Positions 24,083 to 32,057 of a stretch of DNA of 64,000 nt are shown here, one piece after another. The notes under the pieces are model-generated. The model ran no database searches, was not told the DNA's origin, and was given only the letters and a program-made list of their open reading frames with translations. Source of the stretch: Curtobacterium sp. 9128 (lineage in GTDB: Bacteria; Actinomycetota; Actinomycetes; Actinomycetales; Microbacteriaceae). Position 1 is the stretch's first letter. Each line of letters opens with the position of its first letter. The position numbers and the translations under genes were made by a program. The DNA lies in the NCBI RefSeq assembly GCF_900086645.1, contig NZ_LT576451.1, forward strand, positions 1,426,001 to 1,490,000, in the 5' to 3' direction.

Positions 24083-24966
24083 AGTTCTCCGTCTTCACCG
24101 CATCGACACCGGACTGGACGCCCGAGCAGGCGGCGACCACGCTCGCCGAGCAGGGCTGGGACGGCATCGAGTGGCGCATCGTCGACGACCGTCCCGCCGA
24201 GGGCACGACCGTGCCGGACGGCCGCTCGTTCTGGGCCGGCAACAAGTCGACGTGGCAGTTCACCGGCATCCGGGACCGGGTCGGCGAGATCGCCCGCATC
24301 ACCGACCAGGCCGGGCTCGAGTACTCCGGGATCGGCGGCTACCAGCAGGCGTCGAACCGCGACGGCGTCGAGACGATGCTCCGCGTCACGAGCGAGCTCG
24401 GCGCGCGCCAGGTCCGCGTCAGCATGCCGATGTACCGGCAGGAGAAGGAACGAACAGGGGAGACCTACACGCAGGTCTTCGACCGGACCCGCGCCGATCT
24501 GGAGTGGGCCGTGTCCCGCGCGACCGAGCTCGGTGTGAAGGCGCTCGTCGAACTGCACCACATGACGATCACCCCGTCGGCGTCGGCAGCCCTCCGGCTC
24601 GTCGACGGTCTCGACCCAGAGCACGTCGGGGTCATCCACGACCTCGGCAACCTCGTCATCGAGGGCCACGAAGACCACCTCGCGGCGTTCGAGCTCCTCG
24701 GTCCATACCTCGCACACGTGCACGTCAAGAACGCCCGCTGGGTCGACACCGGGGACACGCGCGCCGACGGCAGCTCGATCTGGCAGAACGAGTGGGCCCC
24801 GCTGCGCACCGGTCAGGCCTCCGTCTCCGAGTACTTCGCCGCCCTCGCCACCCACGGCTACGACGGCTGGGTCACCATCGAGGACTTCTCGACCGACCTG
24901 CCCCTCGAGACCCGCACCGCGGACAACCTGGCGTACCTCCGCTCGCTGGCCCCGGTGTCGGCATGA
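24079..24966 (+). CDS. Sugar phosphate isomerase/epimerase (TIM barrel), second in operon
   Basis: The 295-residue protein has the same xylose isomerase-like barrel but a different subtype. Visible elements are TLAEQGWDGIEWRIVDD, the metal-binding glutamate in KALVELHHMTITP, GVIHDLGNLVIEGHED, HVHVKNARWVDTG and the closing GWVTIEDFSTDLPL. It has GGAGCC before the ATG and overlaps the genes on both sides by four bases. Two distinct epimerases around one Gfo/Idh enzyme suggest successive steps on one unusual substrate rather than redundancy. The reaction cannot be assigned. Confidence 0.87.
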   Translation: MKFSVFTASTPDWTPEQAATTLAEQGWDGIEWRIVDDRPAEGTTVPDGRSFWAGNKSTWQFTGIRDRVGEIARITDQAGLEYSGIGGYQQASNRDGVETMLRVTSELGARQVRVSMPMYRQEKERTGETYTQVFDRTRADLEWAVSRATELGVKALVELHHMTITPSASAALRLVDGLDPEHVGVIHDLGNLVIEGHEDHLAAFELLGPYLAHVHVKNARWVDTGDTRADGSSIWQNEWAPLRTGQASVSEYFAALATHGYDGWVTIEDFSTDLPLETRTADNLAYLRSLAPVSA

Positions 24967-26234
24967 CCGACCGCCGCACGGGCATCGTGCACGTCGGGGT
25001 GGGGGCGTTCGCGCGCGCCCACCTCGCCTGGTACACCCAGCGGGCGGACGGCGCGGCGTGGGGGATCACGGCGTTCACCGGTCGATCGCCGGACGTCGCC
25101 GACGCGCTGACCGCGCAGGACTGCCGGTACACGCTCGTCACCCGGGCGGCGGACGGTGACACCGCGTCGGTGGTCGACACGATCGTCGCCGCGCACCCGG
25201 GCAGCGACGACGCGGCGTTCCGCGCTGCGATCGCCGCACCGGAGACGACGCTCGTCACGCTGACGGTCACGGAGAACGGCTACCGGGCGGGGTCTGACGT
25301 CCCGACCCGTCTCGTCGCCGGACTCGACGCCCGCCGGGCAGCCGGTGCCGGCCGCATCTCGCTGATGAGCCTCGACAACCTGACGCACAACGGGTCAGTG
25401 CTCCGGGACGCGGTCCTCGGCGCCGTGGACGACGATGCCCTCCGCGACTGGATCGGCGAGCACGTGACGTTCCCGAGCTCGATGGTGGACCGGATCACGC
25501 CGGCCACGACCGACGCCGACGTCGAGGGTCTCGCGCGGCTCGACGGGGCGCTGCCGGGTGACCGCGTTCCTGTCATCACCGAGCCGTTCGCCGAGTGGGT
25601 GATCGAGGACCGCTTCGACGGGATCGAGCGTCCCGCGTGGGAGACCGCCGGGGCGCGCGTCGTGGACGACGTCACGCCGTACGAGCAGCGGAAGCTCTGG
25701 CTGCTCAACGGCTCGCACTCCCTGCTCGCCTACCTCGGTCTGCAGCTCGGGCACGAGACCGTCGCCGACGCGATGGACGATCCGACCTGCCGTGCCGCCG
25801 TGGAGCAGCTCTGGGACGAGGCCGCGCTGGAGCTCCCGCTGCCGGCCGACGAGATCGCCGAGGCACGCGCCGCCCTCGTCGACCGGTTCGCCAACCCCCG
25901 CATCCGGCACACGCTGTCGCAGATCGCCTCCGGTGGCTCCGAGAAACTCCCGGTCCGCGTGGTCGACGTGCTCCGCCACCGCCTCGCCCGCGACCCGTCG
26001 GCCGGCATCGGGCCCGGCGCCGCGACGCTGATCGCCGCCTGGTGGTTGCACGTCACCACACAGCCGGCGCTCGTGAACGACCCGGGCGCTCCCGGTGCAG
26101 GCTCGGACGTGCACGACGTCCTCGCCGTGATCGCCCCCGACCTCGACACCACCCCCGTCGTCGCCGCGGTGACCGCCGCTGCCGACCGCATCCGCGCGGG
26201 CAGTGCCCGCGCATCCGAAGGAGTACCAGCATGA
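24963..26234 (+). CDS. uxuB: Fructuronate reductase-like mannitol dehydrogenase family protein
   Basis: The 423-residue enzyme belongs to the long-chain mannitol/fructuronate/tagaturonate reductase family. The N-terminal nucleotide motif is IVHVGVGAFARAHLA. MSLDNLTHNG corresponds to the family SCDNLPxNG, and KLWLLNGSHSLLAYLG carries the catalytic lysine and the K-x9-NG-x-H pattern. With UxaC upstream and ManD downstream, reduction of fructuronate to mannonate is the best assignment. Tagaturonate reductase would fit only if altronate dehydratase were present, and it is not seen here. The gene overlaps its neighbours by four bases on each side. Confidence 0.88.
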   Translation: MTDRRTGIVHVGVGAFARAHLAWYTQRADGAAWGITAFTGRSPDVADALTAQDCRYTLVTRAADGDTASVVDTIVAAHPGSDDAAFRAAIAAPETTLVTLTVTENGYRAGSDVPTRLVAGLDARRAAGAGRISLMSLDNLTHNGSVLRDAVLGAVDDDALRDWIGEHVTFPSSMVDRITPATTDADVEGLARLDGALPGDRVPVITEPFAEWVIEDRFDGIERPAWETAGARVVDDVTPYEQRKLWLLNGSHSLLAYLGLQLGHETVADAMDDPTCRAAVEQLWDEAALELPLPADEIAEARAALVDRFANPRIRHTLSQIASGGSEKLPVRVVDVLRHRLARDPSAGIGPGAATLIAAWWLHVTTQPALVNDPGAPGAGSDVHDVLAVIAPDLDTTPVVAAVTAAADRIRAGSARASEGVPA

Positions 26235-27574
26235 CCACCACCGACCCCGCGACGCCCGTCCCCGGTGCGACGGACGACCGAACCGCCGGTGCCACCGCAG
26301 GGCGCCCGGACACGTGGGCATCGGCCGATCGTGGCCAGCTCATCGAGAAGGCCGAGGTCATCGTCACGAGCCCGGACCGGAACTTCGTGACGGTGAAGAT
26401 CACGACCGCGGACGGTGTGACCGGTCTCGGCGACGCGACCTTGAACGGTCGTGAGCTGGCCGTGTCCGCGTACCTGTCCGAGCACGTCGTGCCGCTGCTG
26501 ATCGGCCGGGATGCCAGCCGCATCGAGGACGCCTGGCAGTTCCTCTACCGGTCCTCGTACTGGCGCAGGGGCCCCGTCACGATGGCCGCGATCGCGTCGG
26601 TCGACATGGCGCTGTGGGACATCAAGGCCAAGGTCGCCGGGATGCCGCTCTACCAGCTGCTGGGCGGTGCCTCCCGGACCGGGCTGATGGCGTACGGGCA
26701 CGCCTCCGGCAAGGAACTCCCGGAACTGTTCGACTCGATCCGGGAACACCAGGAAGAGGGCTACCGCTCGATCCGCGTGCAGACCGGCGTCCCCGGGCTG
26801 GAGTCGATCTACGGCATCGCGTCGAACAAGACCACCGAGGGCAACGCGGGCGTCCGCTACGACTTCGAACCCGCCCAGCGCGGAGCGTTCCCCGCGATGG
26901 AGGACTGGGACACCCGCGCCTACCTCCGGCACGTGCCGACCGTGTTCGAAGCGGTCAGGAACGAGTTCGGTCCGGAACTGCCGCTGCTGCACGACGGGCA
27001 CCACCGGATGACACCGCTGCAGGCCGCGAAGCTCGGCAAGTCCCTGGAACCGTACGACCTGTTCTGGCTCGAGGACTGCACCCCGGCGGAGAACCAGGAA
27101 GCGCTGAAGCTGGTCCGGCAGCACACCACCACGCCGCTGGCGATCGGTGAGGTGTTCAACACGATCTGGGACTTCAAGGACATCATCCGCGACCAGCTCA
27201 TCGACTACGTCCGCGGTGCCGTGACGCACATGGGCGGCGTGACGCCGTTGAAGAAGACGATGGACTACGCGGCGATGTACCAGATCAAGTCCGGGTTCCA
27301 CGGGCCGACCGACATCTCCCCGGTGGGCCTCGCGGCGCAGATGCACCTCGGGATGGCGATCCACAACTTCGGCATCCAGGAGTACATGCAGCACGGACCG
27401 AAGACGAACCAGGTCTTCAAGCAGACCTTCACCTTCACCGACGGGTACCTCCACCCCGGCGACGAGCCCGGCCTCGGGGTCTCGCTCGACGTCGACGAAG
27501 CGGGCAAGTACCCCTACGAACAGGCCTACCTGCCCTTCAACCGCCTCGCCGACGGCACCGTCCACGACTGGTGA
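26231..27574 (+). CDS. manD: Mannonate dehydratase of the enolase superfamily (ManD/RspA-like)
   Basis: The 447-residue protein is an enolase-superfamily dehydratase converting mannonate to 2-keto-3-deoxygluconate. Family features are YWRRGPVTMAAIASVDMALW, the acid/base region LLHDGHHRMTP, metal ligands in FWLEDCTPAEN and AIGEVFNTIWD, HMGGVTPLKK, and the late motif HGPTDISPVGLAAQMHL. An extra N-terminal stretch of about 35 residues, rich in A/T/D (from MTTTDPATPV), precedes the domain. The ATG overlaps the uxuB stop. It closes the route glucuronate-fructuronate-mannonate-KDG; the KDG kinase and aldolase are not in the window. Some homologues act on gluconate or are only weakly active. Confidence 0.92.
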   Translation: MTTTDPATPVPGATDDRTAGATAGRPDTWASADRGQLIEKAEVIVTSPDRNFVTVKITTADGVTGLGDATLNGRELAVSAYLSEHVVPLLIGRDASRIEDAWQFLYRSSYWRRGPVTMAAIASVDMALWDIKAKVAGMPLYQLLGGASRTGLMAYGHASGKELPELFDSIREHQEEGYRSIRVQTGVPGLESIYGIASNKTTEGNAGVRYDFEPAQRGAFPAMEDWDTRAYLRHVPTVFEAVRNEFGPELPLLHDGHHRMTPLQAAKLGKSLEPYDLFWLEDCTPAENQEALKLVRQHTTTPLAIGEVFNTIWDFKDIIRDQLIDYVRGAVTHMGGVTPLKKTMDYAAMYQIKSGFHGPTDISPVGLAAQMHLGMAIHNFGIQEYMQHGPKTNQVFKQTFTFTDGYLHPGDEPGLGVSLDVDEAGKYPYEQAYLPFNRLADGTVHDW

Positions 27575-27602
27575 TCGGGCACTGAGCGGGGGAGTGCACG
27601 GG

Positions 27603-27608
27603 TAGCCT
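27603..27608 (+). promoter_or_regulatory. -10 box (TAGCCT) of a leaderless promoter
   Basis: TAGCCT is seven bases before the GTG at 27616 and there is no ribosome binding site. Confidence 0.5.
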
Positions 27609-27615
27609 CCGGGGC

Positions 27616-28515
27616 GTGGACATCGACACGCTCGCGGAGGCTGCCCGTGACCTCCTCCGGCGTGCACCCGCGGACTTCGTCGCCGAGCGCACCGCACGCC
27701 AGCGGAGCACCCGGAAGGACGACCGCGACCTCGCCGCAGCGATCGGGAAGCTCCGGAAGCCCGCGCCGGCCGCGTGGGTGATCGACCTCCTGGCGCAGGA
27801 CGGTTCCCTCGACGAGGCGGTCGACCTCGGACCGGCCATCCGCGACGCGCAGGCTGGTGCTGACCCGAAGGAGATCGCCGCGCTCCGCCGTCAGCGGTCG
27901 GGTGTCGTCGGAGCCCTCGCGCAGGCCGGCGCGGCACTCGCCGAGGACGCCGGGCACCCGGTCACCGCCGCCGTGCTCGACCAGGTCCGTGCGACGATCG
28001 AGGCAGCCATGGCCGATCCGCACGCAGGGGCAGCGGTGCGGTCGGGACTCCTCGTGCAGCCGCTCGAGAGCGCCGGGTTCGACGACGTCGACCTCGACGG
28101 TGCCCTCGCCGTCCCGGACGCGGTGCCGGATGCCTGGTCCGGCAGCGATGCCCCACCCATCCCCATCGATGACGTGAGACGCGCACGGAAGGCGCGCCGA
28201 GCCTCCAGACCGGAGCCGGAACCGGAACCGGACCCTGAACCGGAGCGCGACCGAGCCGCCGACCGCCGAGCGGCCCGCCAGGCCGAGACGACCGCGCGGA
28301 CGGAGTCCCGCGACGCCGACGCCGCACTCGACGGCGCCGAGCGCGAGCTCGCAGCCGCCGAGGAGCGCCGGGCCGAGCTCCAGCGCGACCTCGACCTGGC
28401 GACCGCGGAGATCGAGCGCCTCGAGCACGCCCGCGACGATGCCGAGGCCGCGAGCGACCAGGCGCGGGAGCTGCTGGCGGCCGCGCAGCAGCACCGTCGC
28501 GCCCTCGGCCGCTGA
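27616..28515 (+). CDS. Hypothetical protein with acidic-proline linker and C-terminal coiled coil
   Basis: I do not recognise this 299-residue protein by function, though similar actinobacterial hypotheticals exist. The N-terminal half is soluble and helical (RKPAPAAWVIDLLAQDG near residue 50). A low-complexity linker (PEPEPEPDPEPE, about residue 198) follows. The last 90 residues are a strong alpha-helical coiled coil rich in A, E, R and D. The GTG start is supported by TAGCCT seven bases upstream. The DNA at 28197-28212 contains a family A-like word (GCCGAGCCTCCAGACC) inside the coding sequence. It stands alone between the uronate operon and the second two-component operon. Confidence 0.75.
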   Translation: MDIDTLAEAARDLLRRAPADFVAERTARQRSTRKDDRDLAAAIGKLRKPAPAAWVIDLLAQDGSLDEAVDLGPAIRDAQAGADPKEIAALRRQRSGVVGALAQAGAALAEDAGHPVTAAVLDQVRATIEAAMADPHAGAAVRSGLLVQPLESAGFDDVDLDGALAVPDAVPDAWSGSDAPPIPIDDVRRARKARRASRPEPEPEPDPEPERDRAADRRAARQAETTARTESRDADAALDGAERELAAAEERRAELQRDLDLATAEIERLEHARDDAEAASDQARELLAAAQQHRRALGR

Positions 28516-28608
28516 CCTGGTCGCAGCTGGAGACAGCGGCGTCCGCGCGGGCTCATCACCTCGGATGAAAAGCACCGCGACGGCTCGCTGACCGCTGGTG
28601 CGCCCCCA

Positions 28609-28614
28609 TACGCT
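28609..28614 (+). promoter_or_regulatory. -10 box (TACGCT) of a leaderless two-component operon promoter
   Basis: TACGCT is seven bases before the ATG at 28622, with no ribosome site. TCATC/GATGA (28553-28568) is a weak dyad upstream. Confidence 0.5.
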
Positions 28615-28621
28615 CGGCGTC

Positions 28622-29851
28622 ATGACCTCCACCATCCGTCGGTTCCGACACCTCGTGGCACCCGCTGCCGGTGCCGTGTACCTCGTGCTCTGGATCGTCG
28701 CCGAGGCCGGACGCTCGGGACTCGCCGACCACGTGATCGTCGTGTCGGCGTTGGCCGTGGCGATCGGCCTCGCGAACTGGATGCCCGCGACCGCCCTCGG
28801 GATGATCGTCGTCGTGCCGGTCCTGCAGGCGCTCCACCTGCTGCACCGGCCGACCGACACCACCTGGCCGGAGTACCTCGCGATCGCGATCGTCGTCGGG
28901 ATCGTCGGCGCCGGACGGTCGGACCTGCTCCGCTACGTCGCGCTGCCGGTGATCGCCGTGGCGTCCGCGGCTGCCGCGTGGGCGATGGCCGTGCCGACGG
29001 AGGCCGACCCGGACGTGTGGGCGCAGTGGGTCGGGACGGCGGGCGGGACACGGTCGGACCTCGTCACGATCACGCTCGCGATCATCGGGGTGTGCGGTGT
29101 GGGGTGGGCCGTCGGCGTCGCGATCGGGGCGACCTGGCGCATCGGTCTGGCCCGGGTGCGGGTCGTCGAGGCGCAGCGGCAGACCGCGGTCACGACGACC
29201 GAGCTCCGCGCGGAGCAGGAGCGTGCACGGATCGCTCGTGACGTGCACGACTCGCTGGCGCACTCCCTCGCGGTCGTGGTGTCGCAGGCGCAGGGAGCAG
29301 CCGCAATCTCGGTGCGGGACGAGCACGCCGCACGGGCGCTGCGGGACATCGCCGAGGTGAGCCGGTCGGCGCTCGGGGACGTCCGCGCGCTCGTCGAGCG
29401 CATCCAGGGTGCAGGCGAGGACGCGCGCCACGGTCTCGAGGACGTGCCCGGGCTGGTCGCCGACATGCGGGAGCTCGGCATGGACGCCGTGTTCGAGCAA
29501 CACGGTGATCCGCGCGCGGTGCTCCCGGACGTCGGGGGAGCAGTGCACCGGATCGTGCAGGAGAGCCTGACCAACGTGCTCAAGCACCAGGGGCGGACCG
29601 CGTCCGCTCGGGTCGACCTCGACTGGCGCGGACCGGGTCTCGGCGTCGTCGTGACGTCGACCGGTGCGGCGCCGCTCGTCGAGCTGGACGGATCCGGCTC
29701 TGGCGTCGAGGGCATGCGCGAACGTGCTCGCCTCGCCGACGGGTGGCTGCGTGCCGGGAGCGGCGACGCCGACCACGAGTGGGTCGTGACGGGGTGGCTG
29801 CCGACGGTCACCGCCGTGGCACCTGCTGCGGACCTCGAGGCGGCACGATGA
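28622..29851 (+). CDS. NarL-family sensor histidine kinase, second system
   Basis: The 409-residue kinase has about five N-terminal membrane segments (residues 12-165) and a short coiled linker. The HisKA_3 phosphorylation site is RIARDVHDSLAHSLAVVVSQ. The ATPase domain has VQESLTNVLKHQ as N box and GSGVEGMRERARLADG as G box. Start choice rests on the leaderless -10 box and the immediate membrane segment. The stop overlaps the response regulator ATG (ATGA). The family often serves envelope or antibiotic sensing, but the signal here is unknown. Confidence 0.92.
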   Translation: MTSTIRRFRHLVAPAAGAVYLVLWIVAEAGRSGLADHVIVVSALAVAIGLANWMPATALGMIVVVPVLQALHLLHRPTDTTWPEYLAIAIVVGIVGAGRSDLLRYVALPVIAVASAAAAWAMAVPTEADPDVWAQWVGTAGGTRSDLVTITLAIIGVCGVGWAVGVAIGATWRIGLARVRVVEAQRQTAVTTTELRAEQERARIARDVHDSLAHSLAVVVSQAQGAAAISVRDEHAARALRDIAEVSRSALGDVRALVERIQGAGEDARHGLEDVPGLVADMRELGMDAVFEQHGDPRAVLPDVGGAVHRIVQESLTNVLKHQGRTASARVDLDWRGPGLGVVVTSTGAAPLVELDGSGSGVEGMRERARLADGWLRAGSGDADHEWVVTGWLPTVTAVAPAADLEAAR

Positions 29852-30558
29852 CCGCCATCCGGGTCGCCGTCGTCGACGACCAGCGGCTCTTCGCCTCCGG
29901 CATGCGAATGCTCGTCGACGCGCAGGACGACATGACCTGCGTCGGGACGGCCGCCGACGGGGCCGAGGCGCTCGAACTCTGCGCCGCCGAACGCCCGGAC
30001 GTCCTGCTGCTCGATCTCCGCATGCCGGTGATGAACGGCATCGAGACGCTCGCGCGCCTGGCGGCGAGCGACGCCGCGGCGAGCGACACTGCGGCGAGCG
30101 ACGCCGCGGCGAGCGACACTGCGGCGAGCGACCGTCCGCGCGTGATCGCCCTCACGACCATCCGCCGCGACGACGCCGTCCTCGCCGCGCTCCGCGCCGG
30201 TGCCGCCGCGTTCCTGACGAAGGACGCGCTCCCCGACGTGGTGACCGCCACCATCCGGGACGTCCACGAGGGCCGACCGGCACCGACCGAGGCCGAGGCA
30301 CTCGACCTGCTCCGCGCGCAGGGGATCACCGTCGAGGCGAACCGCCGCGACGAGGTCCTCGACGCCCTGACCGCCCGCGAGCGCGAGGTCTTCCTCCTCG
30401 TCGCGAAGGGTCTGAGCAACGCGGAGATCGCCACGAGCGTGTTCCTCAGCGAGGCCACCGTGAAGACCCACGTCCGCTCCGTGCTGATGAAGCTCGGCCT
30501 CCGGAACCGCATCCAGGTCGTCATCACCGCACACGAACGCGGCCTCGTCCGCGCCTAG
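29848..30558 (+). CDS. LuxR-family response regulator with a tandem repeat in the receiver domain
   Basis: The 236-residue regulator has a receiver domain (VAVVDDQRLFASGMRMLVDA, phosphorylated aspartate in VLLLDLRMPVMNGIE, threonine in VIALTTIRRDD, lysine in FLTKDALPD). It ends in a LuxR helix-turn-helix (LTAREREVFLLVAKGLSNAE). Between helix 3 and strand 4 an insertion of five AASD(A/T) repeats (about residues 72-95) lengthens the loop, encoded by a 15-base tandem repeat. Such an insertion is not usual in this family and could vary in copy number without breaking the frame. It is coupled to the kinase by a four-base overlap. Confidence 0.92.
   Translation: MTAIRVAVVDDQRLFASGMRMLVDAQDDMTCVGTAADGAEALELCAAERPDVLLLDLRMPVMNGIETLARLAASDAAASDTAASDAAASDTAASDRPRVIALTTIRRDDAVLAALRAGAAAFLTKDALPDVVTATIRDVHEGRPAPTEAEALDLLRAQGITVEANRRDEVLDALTAREREVFLLVAKGLSNAEIATSVFLSEATVKTHVRSVLMKLGLRNRIQVVITAHERGLVRA
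30061..30132 (+). repeat. In-frame 15-base minisatellite in the response regulator gene
   Basis: The unit GCGGCGAGCGAC plus GCC or ACT is repeated: four full 15-base copies and a fifth of 12 bases. The last codon alternates GCC/ACT/GCC/ACT, so the array is also two 30-base repeats. It encodes AASDA and AASDT units. Confidence 0.95.
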
Positions 30559-30566
30559 GGGGAACC

Positions 30567-31529
30567 ATGCAGATCACGACCCGCGTCGCCAAGACCGGAA
30601 CGCTCGCACTCGTCATCGCGGGGCTCGTCACCGCCGTCGTGCACGGTCTGCCGGAGCCGGCGGACGTCGCGGTCGCTCCCACGGTCGAGCGTGACAGCGC
30701 CGACTGGACGATGCCCCTCGACGCGTACGCGATGCCCGCGGGCAGCAAGAGCGACTACGCCGAGAACCTGCTCGCCGACCCGTGCCTCCGGAAGGCCGGC
30801 ATCGACGACCCGCCGCCGTGGGCGACGGTCTCCGGGCTCCAGGCCGACAGTGACGCGTCCGACACCGATGCCCGCGGGAACCCGTCACCGGCCCTCGCGA
30901 CCACCCGGCCGCTGACGGCGGCACTCGCCGGCACGAGGGGGTACCACGGGCCGTCGACCGCCGGGGCGAACCGCCAGGGCATGACGGCGTGGGGGTTCGA
31001 CGCGGACCGGAACGCCGCGTTCGCCGCACTGCCGGACGGTGTCGCCGCGCGGTGCTGGAACGCCGCACGGAAGACGCTCGGGAACACCGCGACCGGGCAC
31101 GTGCAGGAGGCGTCGGCGGTGGCGGAACGCCTCACGCGCCTCGCCGCCCTCGACGCACGGCGGGACGAGGCAGTCGTCTCGGCCGCGGAGCGCTGGCGGA
31201 GCTGCATGGAGCCGTCCGGGGTCCGTGACCTGCCGGCCGCTCCGGACGGGATGCCGACACCGTCGATGAGTGTCGGGCCGACGGACGGGTCGGTGGAGAC
31301 GGGCATCGGGTCCGTCGAGATCGCGGTCGCGAAGCGGGACGTCGCCTGCCAGACCTCGTCGGGCTACCGGAAGACCCTGTACGACGCCGAGTGGAACCGG
31401 CTGTTGCACGTCACCGCCTCCGACGCCGCCGTCCTCGCCGCGACGGAGCCGGACCAGCTCGCCGTCGACGCGCGCCTCGACCGGACGATCGAGCGGCTCG
31501 CGCCGAAGGCGCCGGCAGGCGTCGACTGA
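30567..31529 (+). CDS. Hypothetical exported protein
   Basis: This 320-residue protein begins with a signal peptide or anchor (VAKTGTLALVIAGLVTAVVHG, given here as the span of residues 8-27). The rest is hydrophilic, with four well-spaced cysteines (DPCLRKAG, ARCWNAARK, WRSCMEPSG, DVACQTSSG) that could form two disulfides outside the cell. I do not recognise the family. It follows the response regulator by eight bases, with GGGGGA before the ATG, so it belongs to the same operon. It may be the sensed or regulated envelope component of the system. Confidence 0.75.
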   Translation: MQITTRVAKTGTLALVIAGLVTAVVHGLPEPADVAVAPTVERDSADWTMPLDAYAMPAGSKSDYAENLLADPCLRKAGIDDPPPWATVSGLQADSDASDTDARGNPSPALATTRPLTAALAGTRGYHGPSTAGANRQGMTAWGFDADRNAAFAALPDGVAARCWNAARKTLGNTATGHVQEASAVAERLTRLAALDARRDEAVVSAAERWRSCMEPSGVRDLPAAPDGMPTPSMSVGPTDGSVETGIGSVEIAVAKRDVACQTSSGYRKTLYDAEWNRLLHVTASDAAVLAATEPDQLAVDARLDRTIERLAPKAPAGVD

Positions 31530-31597
31530 GGAGCCCGCGCAACGGGCGCGGGGAGCTGCCATTGGGGGCAGCGCCCCGCGCCCGGCGCGTGGACCAC

Positions 31598-31639
31598 GGA
31601 CGGGAGGCTCGGTGCGGTCCCGCCCCGCGCCTCCCGTCC
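31598..31639. terminator. Family A palindrome after the second two-component operon
   Basis: GGACGGGAGGC (31598-31608) pairs with GCCTCCCGTCC (31629-31639), 68 bases after the stop. GTGGAC and GTCCAC just outside extend the stem. Confidence 0.7.
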
Positions 31640-31683
31640 GCCGTCCACGCGCGTTCCCGCCCATCACACTCGACCTGGGATGA

Positions 31684-31787
31684 CGAATCGCGCGTAGGTG
31701 GTCGGGAAAACGGACCCACCACGCGCGAATCGACCTCGTACGCGCGGAACGACCTCCGACGCGCGAAACGACCTCCTACGCGCGGAA
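31684..31787. repeat. Family B repeat locus 2: hairpin plus three tandem inverted units
   Basis: A hairpin with arms GAATCGCGCGTAGGTGG and CCACCACGCGCGAATC (31685-31732) is followed by three contiguous 19-base units at 31731-31749, 31750-31768 and 31769-31787 (first unit CGACCTCGTACGCGCGGAA). The units are the reverse complement of those at loci 1 and 4. The family A copy ends 45 bases away. Confidence 0.85.
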
Positions 31788-31838
31788 CGGCCCCGTGCAC
31801 ACCCCGCGCCCCACATCGTTACCCAACAGTTGTCGTCT

Positions 31839-31866
31839 TTGACGAACCTCGTTGGAGCGGTCTAAT
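31839..31866 (+). promoter_or_regulatory. Sigma-70-type promoter for the polyol permease gene
   Basis: TTGACG (31839-31844), a 16-base spacer and TCTAAT (31861-31866) make the best classical promoter seen on the plus strand. CCAAC (31824-31828) and GTTGG (31851-31855) flank the -35 as part of an imperfect dyad. The leader to the ATG at 32058 would be about 185 bases; apart from the promoter and repeats, the gap 31530-32057 holds no gene. Confidence 0.6.
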
Positions 31867-32057
31867 GTCGGACACCATGCTTCGGGCCGGCGATGGTCCG
31901 CCGGGGCCGAGCCCCGGGTACAGGACTCGCATCATCGCCGACGAACCCGCAGCCCGCAGCCACAGCGCAGGCGTGGGGGATCGGCGCGCGGCGCACCCCG
32001 GAGACATGCCGCGATGCCGGGTCGAGCACTCCGGGGCCCCTTCAGGAGAGACGACGC

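Noticed and set aside
28197..28215. Family A copy inside the coiled-coil protein gene
   Set aside because: Only about 16 bases resemble one arm and there is no partner arm; chance similarity in an Arg/Pro/Glu-rich stretch is likely.
31852..32057. Longer N-terminus or upstream small gene for the polyol permease
   Set aside because: The in-frame upstream sequence is not conserved-looking, and the ATG at 32058 has a good ribosome site. ATGs in the leader lack ribosome sites.
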